Assembly: GCF_037975245.1 (NCBI RefSeq)
Contig: NC_092583.1
Span: 17,508,764 to 17,572,763 of the forward strand
Source of the DNA: Apostichopus japonicus
Taxonomy: Eukaryota > Echinodermata > Holothuroidea > Aspidochirotida > Stichopodidae
Direction: 5' to 3'
DNA length: 64,000 nucleotides
The translations under genes were made by a program, and so were the position numbers. The notes below the pieces were generated by a model. It was given only the letters and a program-made list of their open reading frames with translations. It made no database searches and was not told the DNA's origin. Positions 27,615 to 42,700 of this stretch are shown here, in pieces (position 1 is the stretch's first letter; every line of letters begins with the position of its first letter).

Positions 27615-29470
27615 GCCATCATGTAATGGAACTCCCTGGTACGACTGCAATATAGACTGTACACAAATCAAGCATGGTGTTGTATTGGTCAATGACGTTC
27701 GTAGTGTTTAAATATGCATATTATGAGCGAGGTTTATTGGGTTCTAACGGTAAATATCTTGGAGAAAAACAAAGCTGAAAGTTGCAAATTTTTCGACTTT
27801 TATGCCACCATATGAAGTAAGACTTAAATAGATAAGCTAGTTATGTATGTCGTTATGGCATAGTGGAGTCAGTGAGGTTGAGAAAAATCATAGCAAAGGA
27901 CGCAAAATGCTGCTTTAAGCAAAGTTACAGTGTATAATGTGAACACTATAGTCTGCTGTAACCAAATATTTCTACTCATTTGCACTCATACAATATATGA
28001 AGACAAGTTAATGAGTTAATGATAATCTCATGTTTTACCGCACATTAACCACTGATATGCAAATGAATTTCAAGTCAAGTGCATTATTATCAGTGCTCTG
28101 TCTGCGGTTCCATATCTCTTTACTTAGACTTGATCCAAACATCTACACTATATCTGACTATGTCTTTATAGTAAACCCGGCAATGTATTGGATGCTTTAC
28201 GTGATCGTTGTAATGATTGAACAATTAAAGGATTGTTCAGACTTCTTTAAGGGACGGGAAAGGCATCGACAAAGGGGGCATTGGTCTAATTGAGTTTAAC
28301 TAAGGAAATGGTCATAGGCTTATACAGTTACTTTATTGAAGAGTTGTAAACCGCACTTTAGTGGTTAACGTGGTTTGTAGTAATAGTTTTAACCACAAAG
28401 GACTCCATTCTATTTAAGGTAATAGCCTCCTCTTAATATATATTCTCAGTATACAGGCCTATTGCAAGTTTGTTTTAATTGAGTGTTCAATTTGTAGACT
28501 TGATATATCGAACTTAAAGCCCCAAAGAGTGTTTCCAGGGTTCTCATTACGGGAGCGTAACTACCATAGCTTAAATCTATTAAGGGGTTAGCCTATACTT
28601 GCTTATTTCGTCAATTAGGTATAATATAATGCACAACAGAGTTCGTATGATAATAAACCAATTAAAGTTGTAACGTCATTGATTCTTTTATTCGTTGATT
28701 TTAATTTGCAACTAATTTGCCGCATTGCCTCGTAATTAACTTTGAATTATTCCGGCGAAACCTCTTTTTGGCTGTTCCGTACAAATGAACTGATCCTATT
28801 AAATGCAGAAACTTGTCTGACTCATAAAGTCAACGAAAGTAATCATTTGAATATGTATGTAATTTCGCGAAACTGGGCCTGCTAAACTAGTTAACCGCAA
28901 TTCACTATCGTGTTGTTATGTTCTGGTTCGTGACATTTGAAGGCAAAACGCAGTTTTGAGTAAATTGATTCCCCAGCATTCCAAACACATACATTGTGTA
29001 TGTGTGTAACTGTTCTGTAATACATGCTTTGGTAATGGTTGATAATGGTTTGTGCATGCATATGATGGTGGTAATAATAACGGTGAGAGGGTAGGCTATA
29101 GTTGTAGGACCTTATGATAGTTCACCTGAAAGATATTTCTGAAGTAGGAAATTGAAAGACAATTTCCTGGATGACTTCCAATGTTGGCCGAAGTTTCGGG
29201 TTTTTAGAAGAATTAATGCGATTAAGAAGCGATGACGTCAGTGTTTGTTATTCTCCTAAATTCCATGAAAGGGATATTATGGGTGTATATATTGGTTTAT
29301 TTTACAAACCACAGGATATATATACTTGAATCAAATAAGCCATTACAATATGGTCGTTGAAATAATTTTGTCGTTTAGAGGTTGCGTATTTCCGACTACA
29401 ATCCATTGGTGATTTTGGATGTTCTTATACAGCCTATGCTGGACTATGATCACTAATTCACAATGTTTTT

Positions 29471-29579
<109 letters not shown>

Positions 29580-31393
29580 GGGTTTTCATATTAACAATTG
29601 TTTTATAAGGTTAGATGTACTTATCATAAGTTAAGTCAAGGTGGTTTTAGTAAACATTATATGCAGGGCTAACTAGGTACAAACGTTACGTTCTGAAGGA
29701 CATTGTGATCGTGGAAATATTACCTTGCAGTGTTGATTATACGGTTCAGCGACAAACTATATTTTCTAAGTTATTACTTGATCCTCCTCTCAAATTTAGA
29801 TGAAACTCCATTGGAATAATGTACATGGAACACATACAAAACATTAGCTCCATGTTCACTCACTTGTTGGAACTCGCAAGTCGCCAACATATACATGTTT
29901 GTGATATCTTTTGAATTTGAGAGCTTACAAGCGTATTCTTGATATCAGGAATATGTTTCTATCCTATTGCATCGTGTATATCGGATCGTGTCTACAGCCA
30001 ATTGCAAAAGTGAGCACTATTTGCCAGATACAACCATTTATAAGAGTATCAGTGATATGTATAGGTAAGTTTGGATACACGTGGTTTTGTTTCGTACACA
30101 GCCCCCCCCCCCCCCTCCGTCATTCCAAAGGTTTACCCCGTGAGCAATGGCCATTTCACTAACTTGTTTTGAATGTTACGTAATTTAGAACACTATAACT
30201 CATGACTAACACGGAATAGACCATGCTACCATGCACGCAGTGGGGCGCAGCATATATACACAGCAGAGGCATGGTTTGTGTGTTGAATGGGTGGGTGGGT
30301 GGGGTACTGGTGGGGATCATTCCTATACAAATGACCGCCGCGACAGATCCTTTTAAAAAAAAAAAAATTCCTTCTTCATCACTAGGCTTGGCAGAATCGA
30401 CAAAATGTGTAGGTCTACACTGAACTGATGGGTTTGTATTTTCTGAGAACGGACAGACAAAGCATGACCTACAAATTTATATATATATCATCATACTACA
30501 TAAATTCAGTGTACTGATGTCCACTCATGATCATATGCAAGGTTCCTAACTGACATACTTAATACAAGTAAAGATGTAGTACATTGACCGAACGTTTACG
30601 TTTAGGTAGAATATACGTAGAGTAGAGGAATATGGAACCGTCTGCCAATATAATATTGTATTACAACTCTACACCTTTAAGATACTTTAGTGCTGCAAAA
30701 TTCGGATTATTTTGAAGGTCAGTGACTTGAACAATCCTTGAATCATCATCATCTCCTTAGAACGAGATCTGCTCACTGAATCAAATTTAAGGGAATGTTT
30801 CCGTTTTTGTGAAGTTCAGGGTTGTAGGAAAGAACTTTGCCACGTGTATAACGCGTGCCTGGAAAGACATACCGTAATAGATAATACAGCCTGTGCTTAA
30901 TTTTACTACATCTGGAATAAAGTCAGCTTGTGAATATATAAATATTGAATTTATTCACCGTCATTAACAGTGAAATATGGTATATAATTACTATGATATT
31001 GAAGATGTAAAAAGCGGGATTTTCCATCGTATATAGGGCAGTGGGCTCTCTACTCGGGGTAAGTAGCCCGTGTCGGATGTGGGTGTGGGTGTGGGGGGGG
31101 GGGGGGAGGGGGCGAAGGTAATGACAATGCTACCGACAATGTTTTGTAGAAATTGAAATTATTTTAATTTTTTCAGGTCAGTCAACATGTTTGCAGTAAG
31201 GAATAAACTGCAATTGGGTGATTTTTCACTGGTCACGGTAAAAACAAAGCAAAAAAATACCAGCGATTGATGGTTTATCATGAATTGTCCTTACATAGTT
31301 AAAGGCGTAAGTGATAACAATATAAAGTACAATCAGTGGCTTAAAGACAATTATTTCAATTTTCCACCCCTCTTGAAGTTTTCATTATTTCTA

Positions 31394-32033
31394 AGGTGTT
31401 CCCCGGGGTGCGAATGGTTTTTCCCAAACAGGTTTGCAATTACGGAGTTTTCAGCCAATCAGATTGCTCGTGACGTCAGCATCAATAATGACCATCGCTT
31501 GGAAGTTTGAAGACACTGAATCAGAAGAATGATATAAGGTCCATACGTCATAAAATGTCAAAACATGAATGAGTTCATTGACGTCACTGAAACATGGTGC
31601 TTAAGCTGAACATATCAATTTTTGTTGTTGATTGACTTGGTAAACTTAGTAAAGTCTAGTTACGAGGTTGGATCACATATTGACCTTACTTATGATACAT
31701 CGCTACATTCCATTGGGTGTGTCCACGTTATCCAAGAATCGTGAGCCGTTCTATTGAAATCGGAATTCCTTTCGTGGAAAGGGTACACTAAAATCAACTT
31801 CACGACGCGAGTTCACGAGTCTTGAATGAATATTCGCAAAACATGACAACAGCCATTCATTGAATCCGCACAATACGTGAGTCCGTTGCAACAAATGGAT
31901 GCAGACAGTTTGGTAACCTCGAAGTTAAGGTTTCTATGGTGATGACGTAACTTTTCCGACCAATCATGAGCGGCTGTTTACACATAATTGCAAACCTGTT
32001 TGGAGAAAAAATTCGCCCCGGAGCGGGGATACC
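31394..32033. mobile_element. MITE-like element with long inverted ends and TA flanks
   Basis: Ends are inverted copies: GGGGTGCGAATGGTTTTT then CAAACAGGTTTGCAATTA on the left, and the complement at the right (CAAACAGGTTTGCAATTA is exact in both). Similarity continues to GTGACGTCAG/GTTACGTCATC, giving arms of roughly 80 bp. TA flanks both ends (31392-31393, 32034-32035), which fits Tc1/mariner-like insertion. Internal sequence is non-coding. Confidence 0.75.
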
Positions 32034-33346
32034 TAGCCCCTTCCGGGTCCCTGGGGCTGTATGCCCAACCCCATCCTTTTCTCGTTAGGGTTTATTATTT
32101 TCGCACGAATATACACGATAATGGGCAGGATTAGGAGGTGTTTGATCACGGGGTTAAGTATCGCACAATACTGGATGGAGTTTCTATTTCTATATAGTCC
32201 ATATAGAATGTTATATATTATTACATAGCCTACATATGGTCGAATATGTATGATATTTGATCTATAGTACCTCTATAGAAAAGTATAGACTACTAAACAC
32301 ATGTGGTCAACTTTGTATAATATTTGATCTATAGTAACTCTATTTTAAACTATCGACTAGCAAACACCATGGTAATAATATGTCTGAAATAACTCTAGAA
32401 GGATACAGGTGACACATCCTCTAACATTAATGTCTACAACTTTGGGTTATATTACAGCCTGAGCGATCTTTGTGAAGGTCAACTCCCTCAAACAGCTAAG
32501 AAAAATCTTGATTCATTTGGGGAAAGTAATGTTTTGGAGCTTGTCATTTTGTTAATCTGTGATGTCACAGTGCCACTACGATCTGGAACATTTTATTTTC
32601 TCTTCGTGTTTCTTGTCATATATTTTCAAGGTGATAAACCAGTAAGCGGAACAGGGCCGGGTTGGTTGATTATTATACTGCTTGCCAATTTTAGGTCTTA
32701 CTTTGCTGCTCTTATTCCTAAGCAAGGTCAAAATCCGATATGAAATTGTCCAAATATTCCAATGATAGGCATCTTCGGTACCATCTCAGTTAATTTTTTT
32801 TTTCATTTTCATTTTTTTTTTACTGAAACCATTCATTGTCATTGAAAACCCCTTTCTTTCCAGCCCAGAGTGGTCCTTATCAGAGACTCAACCCCATCGG
32901 CGGTGCACTATTTATATACGTCACAGTGACGTACTAAGCCTACACTAGTATACCGTTATAATAAAGTAATGTTTACTAAGAGCTGGCACTGTGACATCAT
33001 GTTGTGGCTCTTCGGTAGGATATTAACTCAGTTGAAACATACTGTAACATTATCCTTTGTTTGATTTTCAGAGCTCAAGTCAGTCCGCAATGTTATCATC
33101 ACTTCAGCAGTCAGTATTTGTTTATGTTAGGCCCTACCTCAATCAGCTGAGAGAGGGATGGGAGCTGGCGTGTCCAAACACAGCTTATACTGTTCGTTAC
33201 GTATACAGTATTGTCGGTCACTGATCGATATCGTTAGAAACGTTATAGTTCCTCTCACTGAAACCTGGTGCATCCAGACACGCCTACAACTAAGTTCATT
33301 ATTTACATTTGAGCACCTTAGTAATACACCATCATTTCCGTTAACA

Positions 33347-33465
33347 GCAGCGACATATATTTTCAGTGCGACGACGTATATTTTCGGTACAGCGACATAT
33401 AGCTTTAGGACAGCAACGTACAAGATTGGTACAGCGACGTATATTTTAGGCACGACGATATATAT
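33347..33465. repeat. 24-bp minisatellite
   Basis: About five degenerate copies of GCGACGTATATTTTCGGTACA-type units. Frames with repeated YVAVPKI on the minus strand are translations of this array. Confidence 0.8.
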
Positions 33466-33620
33466 AGTGTCCCTTTTTGCGTTCCTTAGACAGGACAGTA
33501 ATATACTTCCATGATAGATGGGCCGTCACGAGAAGACTGGTAATGACATCGATACCCGAAAGTTGGAGAAAACACTTGTCCTGGGGCAAGACGAAACGAG
33601 AAGATTAGATATCCGATCCA

Positions 33621-33652
33621 GCTATACCATGGAGGTACCTCCATGGCTATAC
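33621..33652. mobile_element. Minute palindromic insertion, copy 3 (18 bp)
   Basis: CATGGAGGTACCTCCATG (33628-33645), a perfect palindrome flanked by exact GCTATAC at 33621-33627 and 33646-33652. Confidence 0.6.
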
Positions 33653-34159
33653 CGAGTATGAATACCGCGGTACGTTGTTACACCAGCTCCCTGTTTATTC
33701 CAACATGTATAGAAGGAAGCTTCGTATGATTGGCGGACGGTAGTAGGATTTAGTGTTATCTCTTAGCATTCCAAAGTAAGCATGGTAACCATGGAAACAA
33801 TGAAAGACGTATCTGGTATAATTCCCGACTGTAACGAGCCATATCGCGCCTAATTTCCAGGTATTTCTCTCGAGTTTCTTATAGGTTTATCTTGACTAAT
33901 TAAGACGTATTGAAAACGACTCATCCACATATTAGCAGTTGAGTAGCATTTCCCTGGTTTTGATGGACGTCAAGGGTGATCGTATGACTCAATGAAAAGA
34001 AAACCATCGCAATAGGTGGGCATCATTACATCGGATAAGTCTGTATATTATTTTTCTGTTTTGCCGAACACCCACGGCGATATAACCCGATACGCTAAAA
34101 GCGACTTAACCGGGAATTTGGGAAAGAAGAATACAGTTCAGATTTTTCAAGGGCGGCTC

Positions 34160-34235
34160 ACGCGGTCTATATATATGTTTCACGAGGCCTGTTTTTTCAC
34201 GCGGCCTATATTTTTTATGCGGCCTACATTTTTGT
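34160..34235. repeat. Short degenerate tandem repeat
   Basis: Four imperfect copies around CGCGGCCTATATTTTT and CGAGGCCTGTTTTTTCA. Confidence 0.6.
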
Positions 34236-36615
34236 GATAACTTGAGGTCTATTTTTAGCACGTTCAAATACAGGGAAGCTTCCTGGGCCAACACTTTCAA
34301 GGGACTTTAAGAAGTAAGACATTTGGCGTTTTTACTTTCTGTATAGCAGTGAAACCTTTTTCAGTTTTCGAAAAGTTGGTTCCAAAACTGGAACGTTTCA
34401 GTTTCCGAGCACGCATGGTAACGTTGTGAGTGGTCACGTGACTACGAGCAGTTGTGAACTTTGCATATTCGTTGGTTAAATCAATAAAAGCGATTTCAGT
34501 TTAATTACCCAAGTTCAAAGTTTCGATCTTCGACAAACACACTAGTCAGACGGATTCTGCCTATTGAGTAAATGGTGTACATAATATATGCGTATATCTG
34601 CTGGATAGTTACATTTTAGAAAATGTCGCAAGTATATAAGCTGTTGGAAATCTCATATACTGCCGACAGTAACCGGGGGAAAAAACAGCCTTAGCAACGC
34701 GGAGAACAGCGTATATACGGATCATCGATATCAGTGATGACTTTAACATATAAACGTAACAGATGACTCAGAAAAGTTCATTTCATCTTTGAACCGGAAA
34801 AGGGAGAGAAGTTTAATGATAGTTAGCCGTGTTGATGCTATGAAAGCATTCGACCTGATGGGATGGATGGTTGATGGTATGAAGTTATGGGCGTGTACAC
34901 GAACGGAGTGACACTTACGAATTTAGATTGCCTCAAAACAAACCACACACACTCACACGTCATTCATTCATTGATTGGGATATAGCGGCGCGGAGTAGTG
35001 CACATGTGTCCATGATGGATTGTATTGAGCACGGAACTGATACATTTGAAATGGGGAAGTGAACGCAAACAAGTCAACAGATTACCGTGTTGATATACTC
35101 ACGCAGTTTACAAGTTGTCAAGTCTGTTTGAAGCAAGAATTTCATTTCAAACTACCGCAGTGTGTTTTTTCTTTTTGCCTTCTTCGGATTTTTGTTGTTG
35201 TTCTTTATTCTGCCTTGCTGAGACCTAGTTCACCGTAACTTTTTTTTTTTCTTTTCGACGAAACTTCCCAAGGGTAGTTAGCTATCAATCAAAAGAGGGA
35301 AGGAAAATTGTTCGGAAGTATTTTGCCCCTTTCCTTTTCAATTCATGGATTTAATGTGTCCTTCAGTCAGTGCAGGAGGAAAGCGATTTATTACTCTGTT
35401 TGGTTAAACCAGCTCATTAATACTTATTCATATCGATAATCGGTGGAAGGATTATCTGTTTTCCAGTAAAACGTTTCCTTTTTTTCGTTGAAGCTGAAAT
35501 GTGACCAAATGTGACAGTCAGGGAAACTTTACATAAATACATGCATATGCATGTAGAATTTCTCGATGCTATTTATACAGTGTTATACTTTCGACAGGAA
35601 ATATTCATTGACAAACCTTCTCTCCCCTTCGTCTTCGTTGGGACATATTCTCTGATCGTTGCGTAGCTTTAGAAATCTCAACACAGAAACAAAGTATTTG
35701 TACTACCCCCTCCTCCTCCCTTACACCCAATGAACATAAAGAACATTTCGTTTGGCAGCACCACATGAGTATTAACTATCAAATAGTTGGTTTCAATCCA
35801 GTGAGGTTACTGAAACGTCGGAAAATAGCGAAATATTTTGGTTACCCCCAAATCACTCGATTTCCCTTTAAATCAAATTCGGGAGAAACGCAGTGATATT
35901 GTTATGCTATTGATTCGAAGAGAGAGGAAAAAAGAGTCTAAAACTTTTAAGGCTTTTGTTGTCGTCGCCTGTTTCTTCTCAGTAAATCTTTCGTAAAATT
36001 GGGAATTAACCCCTATAGTAACATCAGTAGTTTACGTATTCTTGTTACTATCTAAGGATGTCCACTCAAGCGACTGATACTTTCGTCTGTAACACTATAG
36101 AGTCTTGGACGCAAAAGGCTTGGGACCTAGTTGACTCTTTTGTTGTGATCACAATTAAAAGTAAGGGTTTCTTTGCCGTCTTTCCCCCCTTTTTGAAGGA
36201 AATTTCCGGATTAGAGAGATTTATCAGAAAGCACTGATTTTTAGGACCGACAGAGTTAGTTTGATTTGTGTTCCGATTTAGTGGATTAAAGAGGTATTTT
36301 GTATTCACTTCACAGACTTTGTTTGAAAGTTTGTCTTTGAGGGTGAAACACGTTGTCATTCGGCCGGAATGACCGCTCATTCAAAAGCTTAGAGAAAAGT
36401 GCTGAGTCCTTTTCAAGTAAGCACGCAAGATTTTAATTGAGCTGAATGTTCTCACAGTTCGCAGTAACCGACTGTACGGGACGCTATTTAATAGCTTCCA
36501 AGCCATCTATTTAAGTACACTTAACCACGGGCTTTCACCAAGCGGATTGCCTCCACATCACCAAGAAATTACAAGAGAAAGTTGTCCTAAGTTTTGGGAA
36601 ATCTCTTGACACATC

Positions 36616-36703
36616 ATGTGGAGTTTTGCAGGGGCTAGAACGTTGGTGGTCGCTATAGGCGGACTAATCCTTTACTTAGCCTCTAGTGCCCTTGGCCAGT
36701 ACG
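36616..36703 (+). CDS. VWDE: VWDE exon 1, signal peptide
   Basis: ATG at 36616 with an in-frame TGA nine bases upstream (36607-36609), which fixes the start. Codes MWSFAGARTLVVAIGGLILY then LASSALGQY plus one base. Donor GTGAGT. Confidence 0.88.
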
Positions 36704-39700
36704 GTGAGTTTCTTTTATATCCCCTTTTCGCTTTTATTGTTCCCACTTTTCGGTCAATTAAGTGAAACCTTTTAAATGTTTCCTTATACATGTCTACGTC
36801 ATATATTTGCTTATGGTTACATTTTAGACTTCTTTAGGTTAATGATAATGGAAGCACAGTTGCACACAGTATGCATGTACAGTATCCTGGCACGAGTTTT
36901 CTTCAATATTTATATAAAATTTCCTTCTTCAATATTGGAATGCATGTCGGTATGAATAATCAACTACTCCCTGGCATAATACACTATAACATCATTGGTG
37001 TATTGTTATACCAAACACATCCCATCAGGTAAAGTTGGAACCCTATCCAATCCTAGTCCTATAAAGGTCAAAACTAATAAAGTGCAAACTAAAGTGAAAC
37101 AGAGAATGTTGTTGACAGTGTACATCTGTGACATCACACTTGTTTACTTCAAGTTCAGTTATGGTACAAACTGTGACAGTTTGAAGAATCAATGTCTCGA
37201 CAACGCCATGTAGGAATTGGATGTTAATTTCACTAGGGTGCTTAGAAAGTGTTGCTGGCAGTGTGCCAATATATGACATCATACCTGTTTGCTTCAACTC
37301 CACTCATGGTATACAAACTGAAACAATTTGAAGAATGAAATGAAGAATGAATTTGAAGAATGAAATTTGAAGAATCAATGTCTAATTCGCCATATAGGGA
37401 ATTGGATTGGATGTTCTGTACGTTAGCCATTTTGATATGTAGCGACGGGGAGAAAGATAACAGATTAAGGAAGATCAAGAATAATAACATAAAATACAAA
37501 TAACAAACATTAAATACAGCCGGGTTCTATCCGTGCAGATTGATGTCTAGGGAAGGTAAACTCTAACAAATTGTTGTAAAGTGTAAGAGTGGTTCATTGG
37601 TTACTTAAAATTTGAGCTGCACAGGAACACACCATTAGAAATTTATGTATCAAAATTCTTACATGCGGTTTTCTCGGTAACAGCGTATTTTGATGGTGGT
37701 ACTATAGGCCTACGTAACCCAGTGAACTTGAAGCAAACAGAGATGTTTACGTCATAAATGTATGTGTGGAAGTAATATGCGCGCACTGTGTGTATGGACT
37801 TGTATGGGACGGTTATGCGACGAGTATACAGCGGTATGTGACAGTGATGTATTAGGCATGAGCATTCTGATATAGGCCCTTATTAGCAATGCAAAAACGT
37901 AGGGTTGCTATACCGATAGGACGTCAAATATTTCAACGTAATGAATCGAAGCTTGACAAATATTCCGAATTTAGCAATTTAGACTTAATATTGACACCAC
38001 TCCACACCTCATTATGCCATTATACATCCAACGCAATATGTATGTACTGTTGTAAACGCGTCAGCTTTTTCCTAAACCATTTCCTACCCCCTTAGCCTAA
38101 CATGTTAACTGTTAGTGTAGTTCAGTATGTGGAGCTGGTTCAAAGCAACACCAGGAGGTCAAATAGTCTACAAGTGGTTATCTGAGTGGTTTCCAACCTT
38201 ATTTTTAGCTACAAGGTACTATACAACTGACATTCTCGATAAGAGTAAGTAATGTAAAATATGCCATGTACTACGCTTCACCCTTTTAATAAAATAAGAA
38301 TGACACTCCATGGGATAGGAACGAAAATGTCATAGTGTTATGAACAAAATTTCAAACCACTTGTGAGTGTGTACGCTCTCAATGTTATTCAACAACTATA
38401 CATTATTTGAGTCTCGTGTTGTTACCACAGAGGTAGTGTGTTTAGAATATACAGGTGTGTAGATATGTCAAACATTACGGTACATTACACAAGTCCATCG
38501 AGTGGAATTACACAATGGTCTCTCCCTTCCGTGAGTCCCAACTGTGTTTACCTGTGTCTTATGTACTGCAGTAACCCAATTTAATGTTCCGTATTGTTGG
38601 TGACAAGCATTACTTTTCACCCATACAATGGGTGCGAACAGATGTCAAATTATCTCATAACTCATTGACAATAACAACAGTTGCGTAGCCATATATGCAA
38701 ATTAGTTAACCAGAATGCACTTCTGATGTCAATGTGTTGCACACCTCAATATTGTCAAATTTAAGTTTACATGCAGTGTTAGCCTTCTCAAAATTAAGAT
38801 TTTGTACAAAGAAAACTAATATTATTGTGCGTCAGCTGCGATGCTTGCTTTATTAGCCTATCATTCGGGGATTTATTTCTGGCATTCTAGGGTATTGCAT
38901 AAGTTACCCTCATGAAGGCAGGGAATTTAGTTAAAGAGGGCTGACAGTGTACAACAGCCATTGAGAGGTGTAGAAAGGGGGTCTCTCTCTTCCCCTAGTG
39001 AAAGTCATATATCGATTTTAAACTGGTACCCAAATCAGGACGGGAGAAATGATACGAGAGAAAAATGAAGTATCTTAAAATGTTTAAAATGATGCGAGAA
39101 ACAAGGAACATGTTAGTATGCTGCAACTTTCAGTGCTTCTCATACATTCTAGATTACCGACAGAGTTCTAATATACATTCCAACGCAATTTCATGTGTTC
39201 GTTCCTCTTTCTAAAATCTATTCATGCTTGAACAACGCTACGAGAGAGGCAAAGAAACTCTGAACAGGATGCATCTTAAAAACGGGAGTGCTACTTGATC
39301 TGTCGGGACTAACCCCCCCCCCATCCCCCTCATATCAATTTGAATTTCCCTAATTCTATATGGGAAATACAAAATATGTGAATTACGCCTCTCCTGATAT
39401 TACGATCGGTCATGAATAAATCATGTCCAAAGGGAGGGAATTAATGCAATATTTACCACTTACATATAGCCACCCAATTACTACTAACATCAATTTACCA
39501 ACCGTTCTCTCTTTTTTTCTCTCTCCCCCTTCCGATATCCACCCCCCCCCCTCCCACACCCACGGCTTGCATCACCTCACCAGAGCCCGTAACAACTTCC
39601 TTAGATACCATACATACATATAGGAATGAGCGGTATGTAATTTGTCACTAAAATTTCGCGCGACTTACACACAACAAAACGTCCAGTTTGAAAACGTTTT

Positions 39701-42700
39701 GTAAAACTGCCCTGGAAATTAAGCATACTCTGGTTAAATAATTGGGCCTGTTTAAAACTTTTCTGAAAGAAAATTTATAAAACACTCGGCCATGAAAACA
39801 AATTCTTTTATGTACAATGGAGAAGCAGAAAGAGATTGGAAAACAACCTCTCGGGGCACTACAAGACAGATATTTTGACGAACGGAAATAAAAAAGCGAG
39901 CTATTAACTGTTAGATGATAAAGTAGATCTTCTTTTTATTTGATAAACTTACTGCTCACAAAGGAGTCTCGAATGAATCGAAGCTTGTTGAGAGGTTGGT
40001 AAGAGGGTATGATTCAATTGGATTGATGTAGCCCCATGCAAGGGAGGCTTATTATGCTATTTATAAATCGTCGGTGTCCAAAGGTAAAGAAAACTTTCTG
40101 CTCACGGGGCCTCTACTTACAGTTATTCATCAAATTTGTGTAAAAAATTAAGCCGACTAACTAATTATACCATCTTTCGGAAATAACTTTCCTGGATATT
40201 TGGCCCTGATTATTTCCCAGACAGTAAGGTCCTTGTATGGTGATGGGGGTAGCATAGGGGAAAGGTACGTGAAGCTGGAATGTCTCGGTGATGGTAAGGT
40301 GTATGTCGGGTGATGGGATGGGGAAAGCTGTGTGAAGCTCGAATGTCTCGGTGATAAGGTCACAAGGTGTGTGTAGGGTGATGGGATGGGGAGGGGTGTA
40401 TGAGGCTGGAATGTCTCGGTGATGGTAAGGTGTATATATGTGTAGGATGATGGGCAGGGGGAGGGGTGTGTGAAACTCGAATGTCTTGGTGATGGTAAGG
40501 TGTATGGGGTGGGGGAGGGGTGGGGAGGGGTGTGAATCTCGAATGCCTCTGTGATGGTTTGGGGAGGGGCGTGTGAAGCTCGAATGTTTCGGTGACGGTA
40601 AAATACTTTGAGGCAGTAAGCTGCTGAATGAAAGTGTCATGTATGAGGGACCGTTACTTAATTTTCTAGCAGATTTCTCATCCAAGGATCACAACTCGCC
40701 AACAAAGAAAGCGCATTAAATAGCAAAAGGGGAGATTTATCGATGAAATAGACCAAACCCCCTCACTCCCCGCCCCCCCCCCCCATAATGATATGACCAA
40801 ATGTGATGTAACAATATGAATTAGTACTAGCAAGCATGAACTCGGTTATGATACTTATTAGAAAAACAAAAATAGTAGTGTATTAATGGCATGAAATTGA
40901 ATTTTGAGAACATGACTTCCGTTCGGATATACATACTTCAAGTAATAATTGATTTTAGACCAATAACTGTGAAGTTTGGACTTTGTTGTTATCGTCAAGA
41001 CGCCTTGAATAATTGATCCCGAGTGCATTGTAACCATGGAAACCAATTAAAGCAGCAGAGGTGTGTAAACTGCCAATTACTGACAATTTCAACATACATT
41101 CGGAATAGCTGTCAAATTAAATATAAATTGAAAGAAACGAATCCAGAACATGGAATGAAAATGAGGGAAAATATTATGTTCTCTTCATTTATTGAAATGA
41201 AACTTGAATCAAGCTAAAATAGGCGACAATAATATAGGATAATATTAGGAATCCACCTCGTATAAAGCCGATCTAAAGTGGGTCATTTTTGAGATAATTT
41301 TTATCCTTAAAAGCAAGACATACCGTTGACAAAGCTTTTCTATTTTGTTCCGTGTATTTTTCGTTGGTTTTGAAAGTCTTCGATACAAGATCCAACAAAA
41401 TGCAACACACCAGGATGGCTATTTTTCTCGATTTTTTTAGTTCTATAAAAAGACGGAAAACTTTCCGATTTTACCATTATTAACATCAATTTAGTAGAAC
41501 ATCTACGAGAATTTTTTGTTATTGGTTCGAATCAGAATTGAGTGAGAGAATATTTTTTCCAGAAAGCTGAATGAAACACGGATATTTGCTTTTAACGCGA
41601 AGTATTGCTTTAATTTTGAAACCAACATATCTTAGAGAGCCATAATGCATCCCTTGGAAATGGATTCTCAATATGGTTGCAGCCCTTGGCATTTTACCTA
41701 ATTGATTATCCGACGCCAAGGGGATCATGTTGAGCTGTTTAATTGTTATGTGGAAATTTATGTTGAAATAACAATGTTATATCTGTGGCAACCTCGCTGC
41801 TTTCCCAATCGCCAAACCACGTAATAAAGTTCGAAAGATAAAGTTTGATGTAAAGATGAGTGGTTTGAATCTAAAACGAGAGTTTCACCACAGACTAACG
41901 TCTCCAGCCACTAATGTGACAAGAACCTTCACCGACCTATATTGTACAGGGCAATACTTCAATCTATAAATAATTTGCTACTGTTTACATTACCAAACAT
42001 TAGGAACATAAATCTTGACTAAAATGACTACACAAAAATTGCAATCTTCGCTGAAGTTTTTCAATTTTCTCATCTATAATCATTGAGTCACTTGTTTGCT
42101 GGTTATAAATATCAAATAAGCTTCAAATCGTCAAGGGACAAGGTGTTTGATATTGGGAAGCAAGCGCGGATGCGGGAAGGGGGAGGGGGTGATTTGGATA
42201 TGGGGTGAACCCTCACCCATTTTCATCCTCTCACAAAAAAAAGCAAAAGTATTTATTAACAGATTATTCTCAGATGTAATTATAGACCTTCTAAATATGT
42301 CAGGCTACGAATGCACCATTTAACTTCGAAATATAAGAAAAAAATCTTATTCTAAGGTGGGATCCCTTCATTTTCCCAGACATGAAAATGAGTAATAATA
42401 CGATTAGATAGATTGTTCACAGCCCAATTCCGTAAATACGTAACTACAAACGTGTTTCAACGTCGCCGTTCGGGTATACACATATAAATCTTCGATAAAG
42501 CGCCATTAGATATTATTGACAAGTCAATCAACAATTTTACTAAAAATTGTTTCACTTACAGTAGAGTAAACTCTAGGTACCATTTGATGGTTGTGTGGAA
42601 AGTTAAACATTTTATCTCCCGACCTTATAGAACTTAATATCGGTGTTTTCTTTATTCGTGTAAAATTAAACTTAGCACACTGTGTGTATCCAATGAATAG

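Noticed and set aside
33139-33514. Overlapping frames of 104 and 118 codons on opposite strands
   Set aside because: Both depend on the 24-bp minisatellite. There are no splice sites or family similarity.
33785-33803. CATGGTAACCATG near the third minute palindrome
   Set aside because: It is a short palindrome without flanking direct repeats and without the GGAGGTA core, so I did not count it as a family member.
40161-40685. Minus-strand frame of 174 codons rich in Pro/Ser/His
   Set aside because: It is the translation of a G-rich minisatellite; period and composition follow the repeat.
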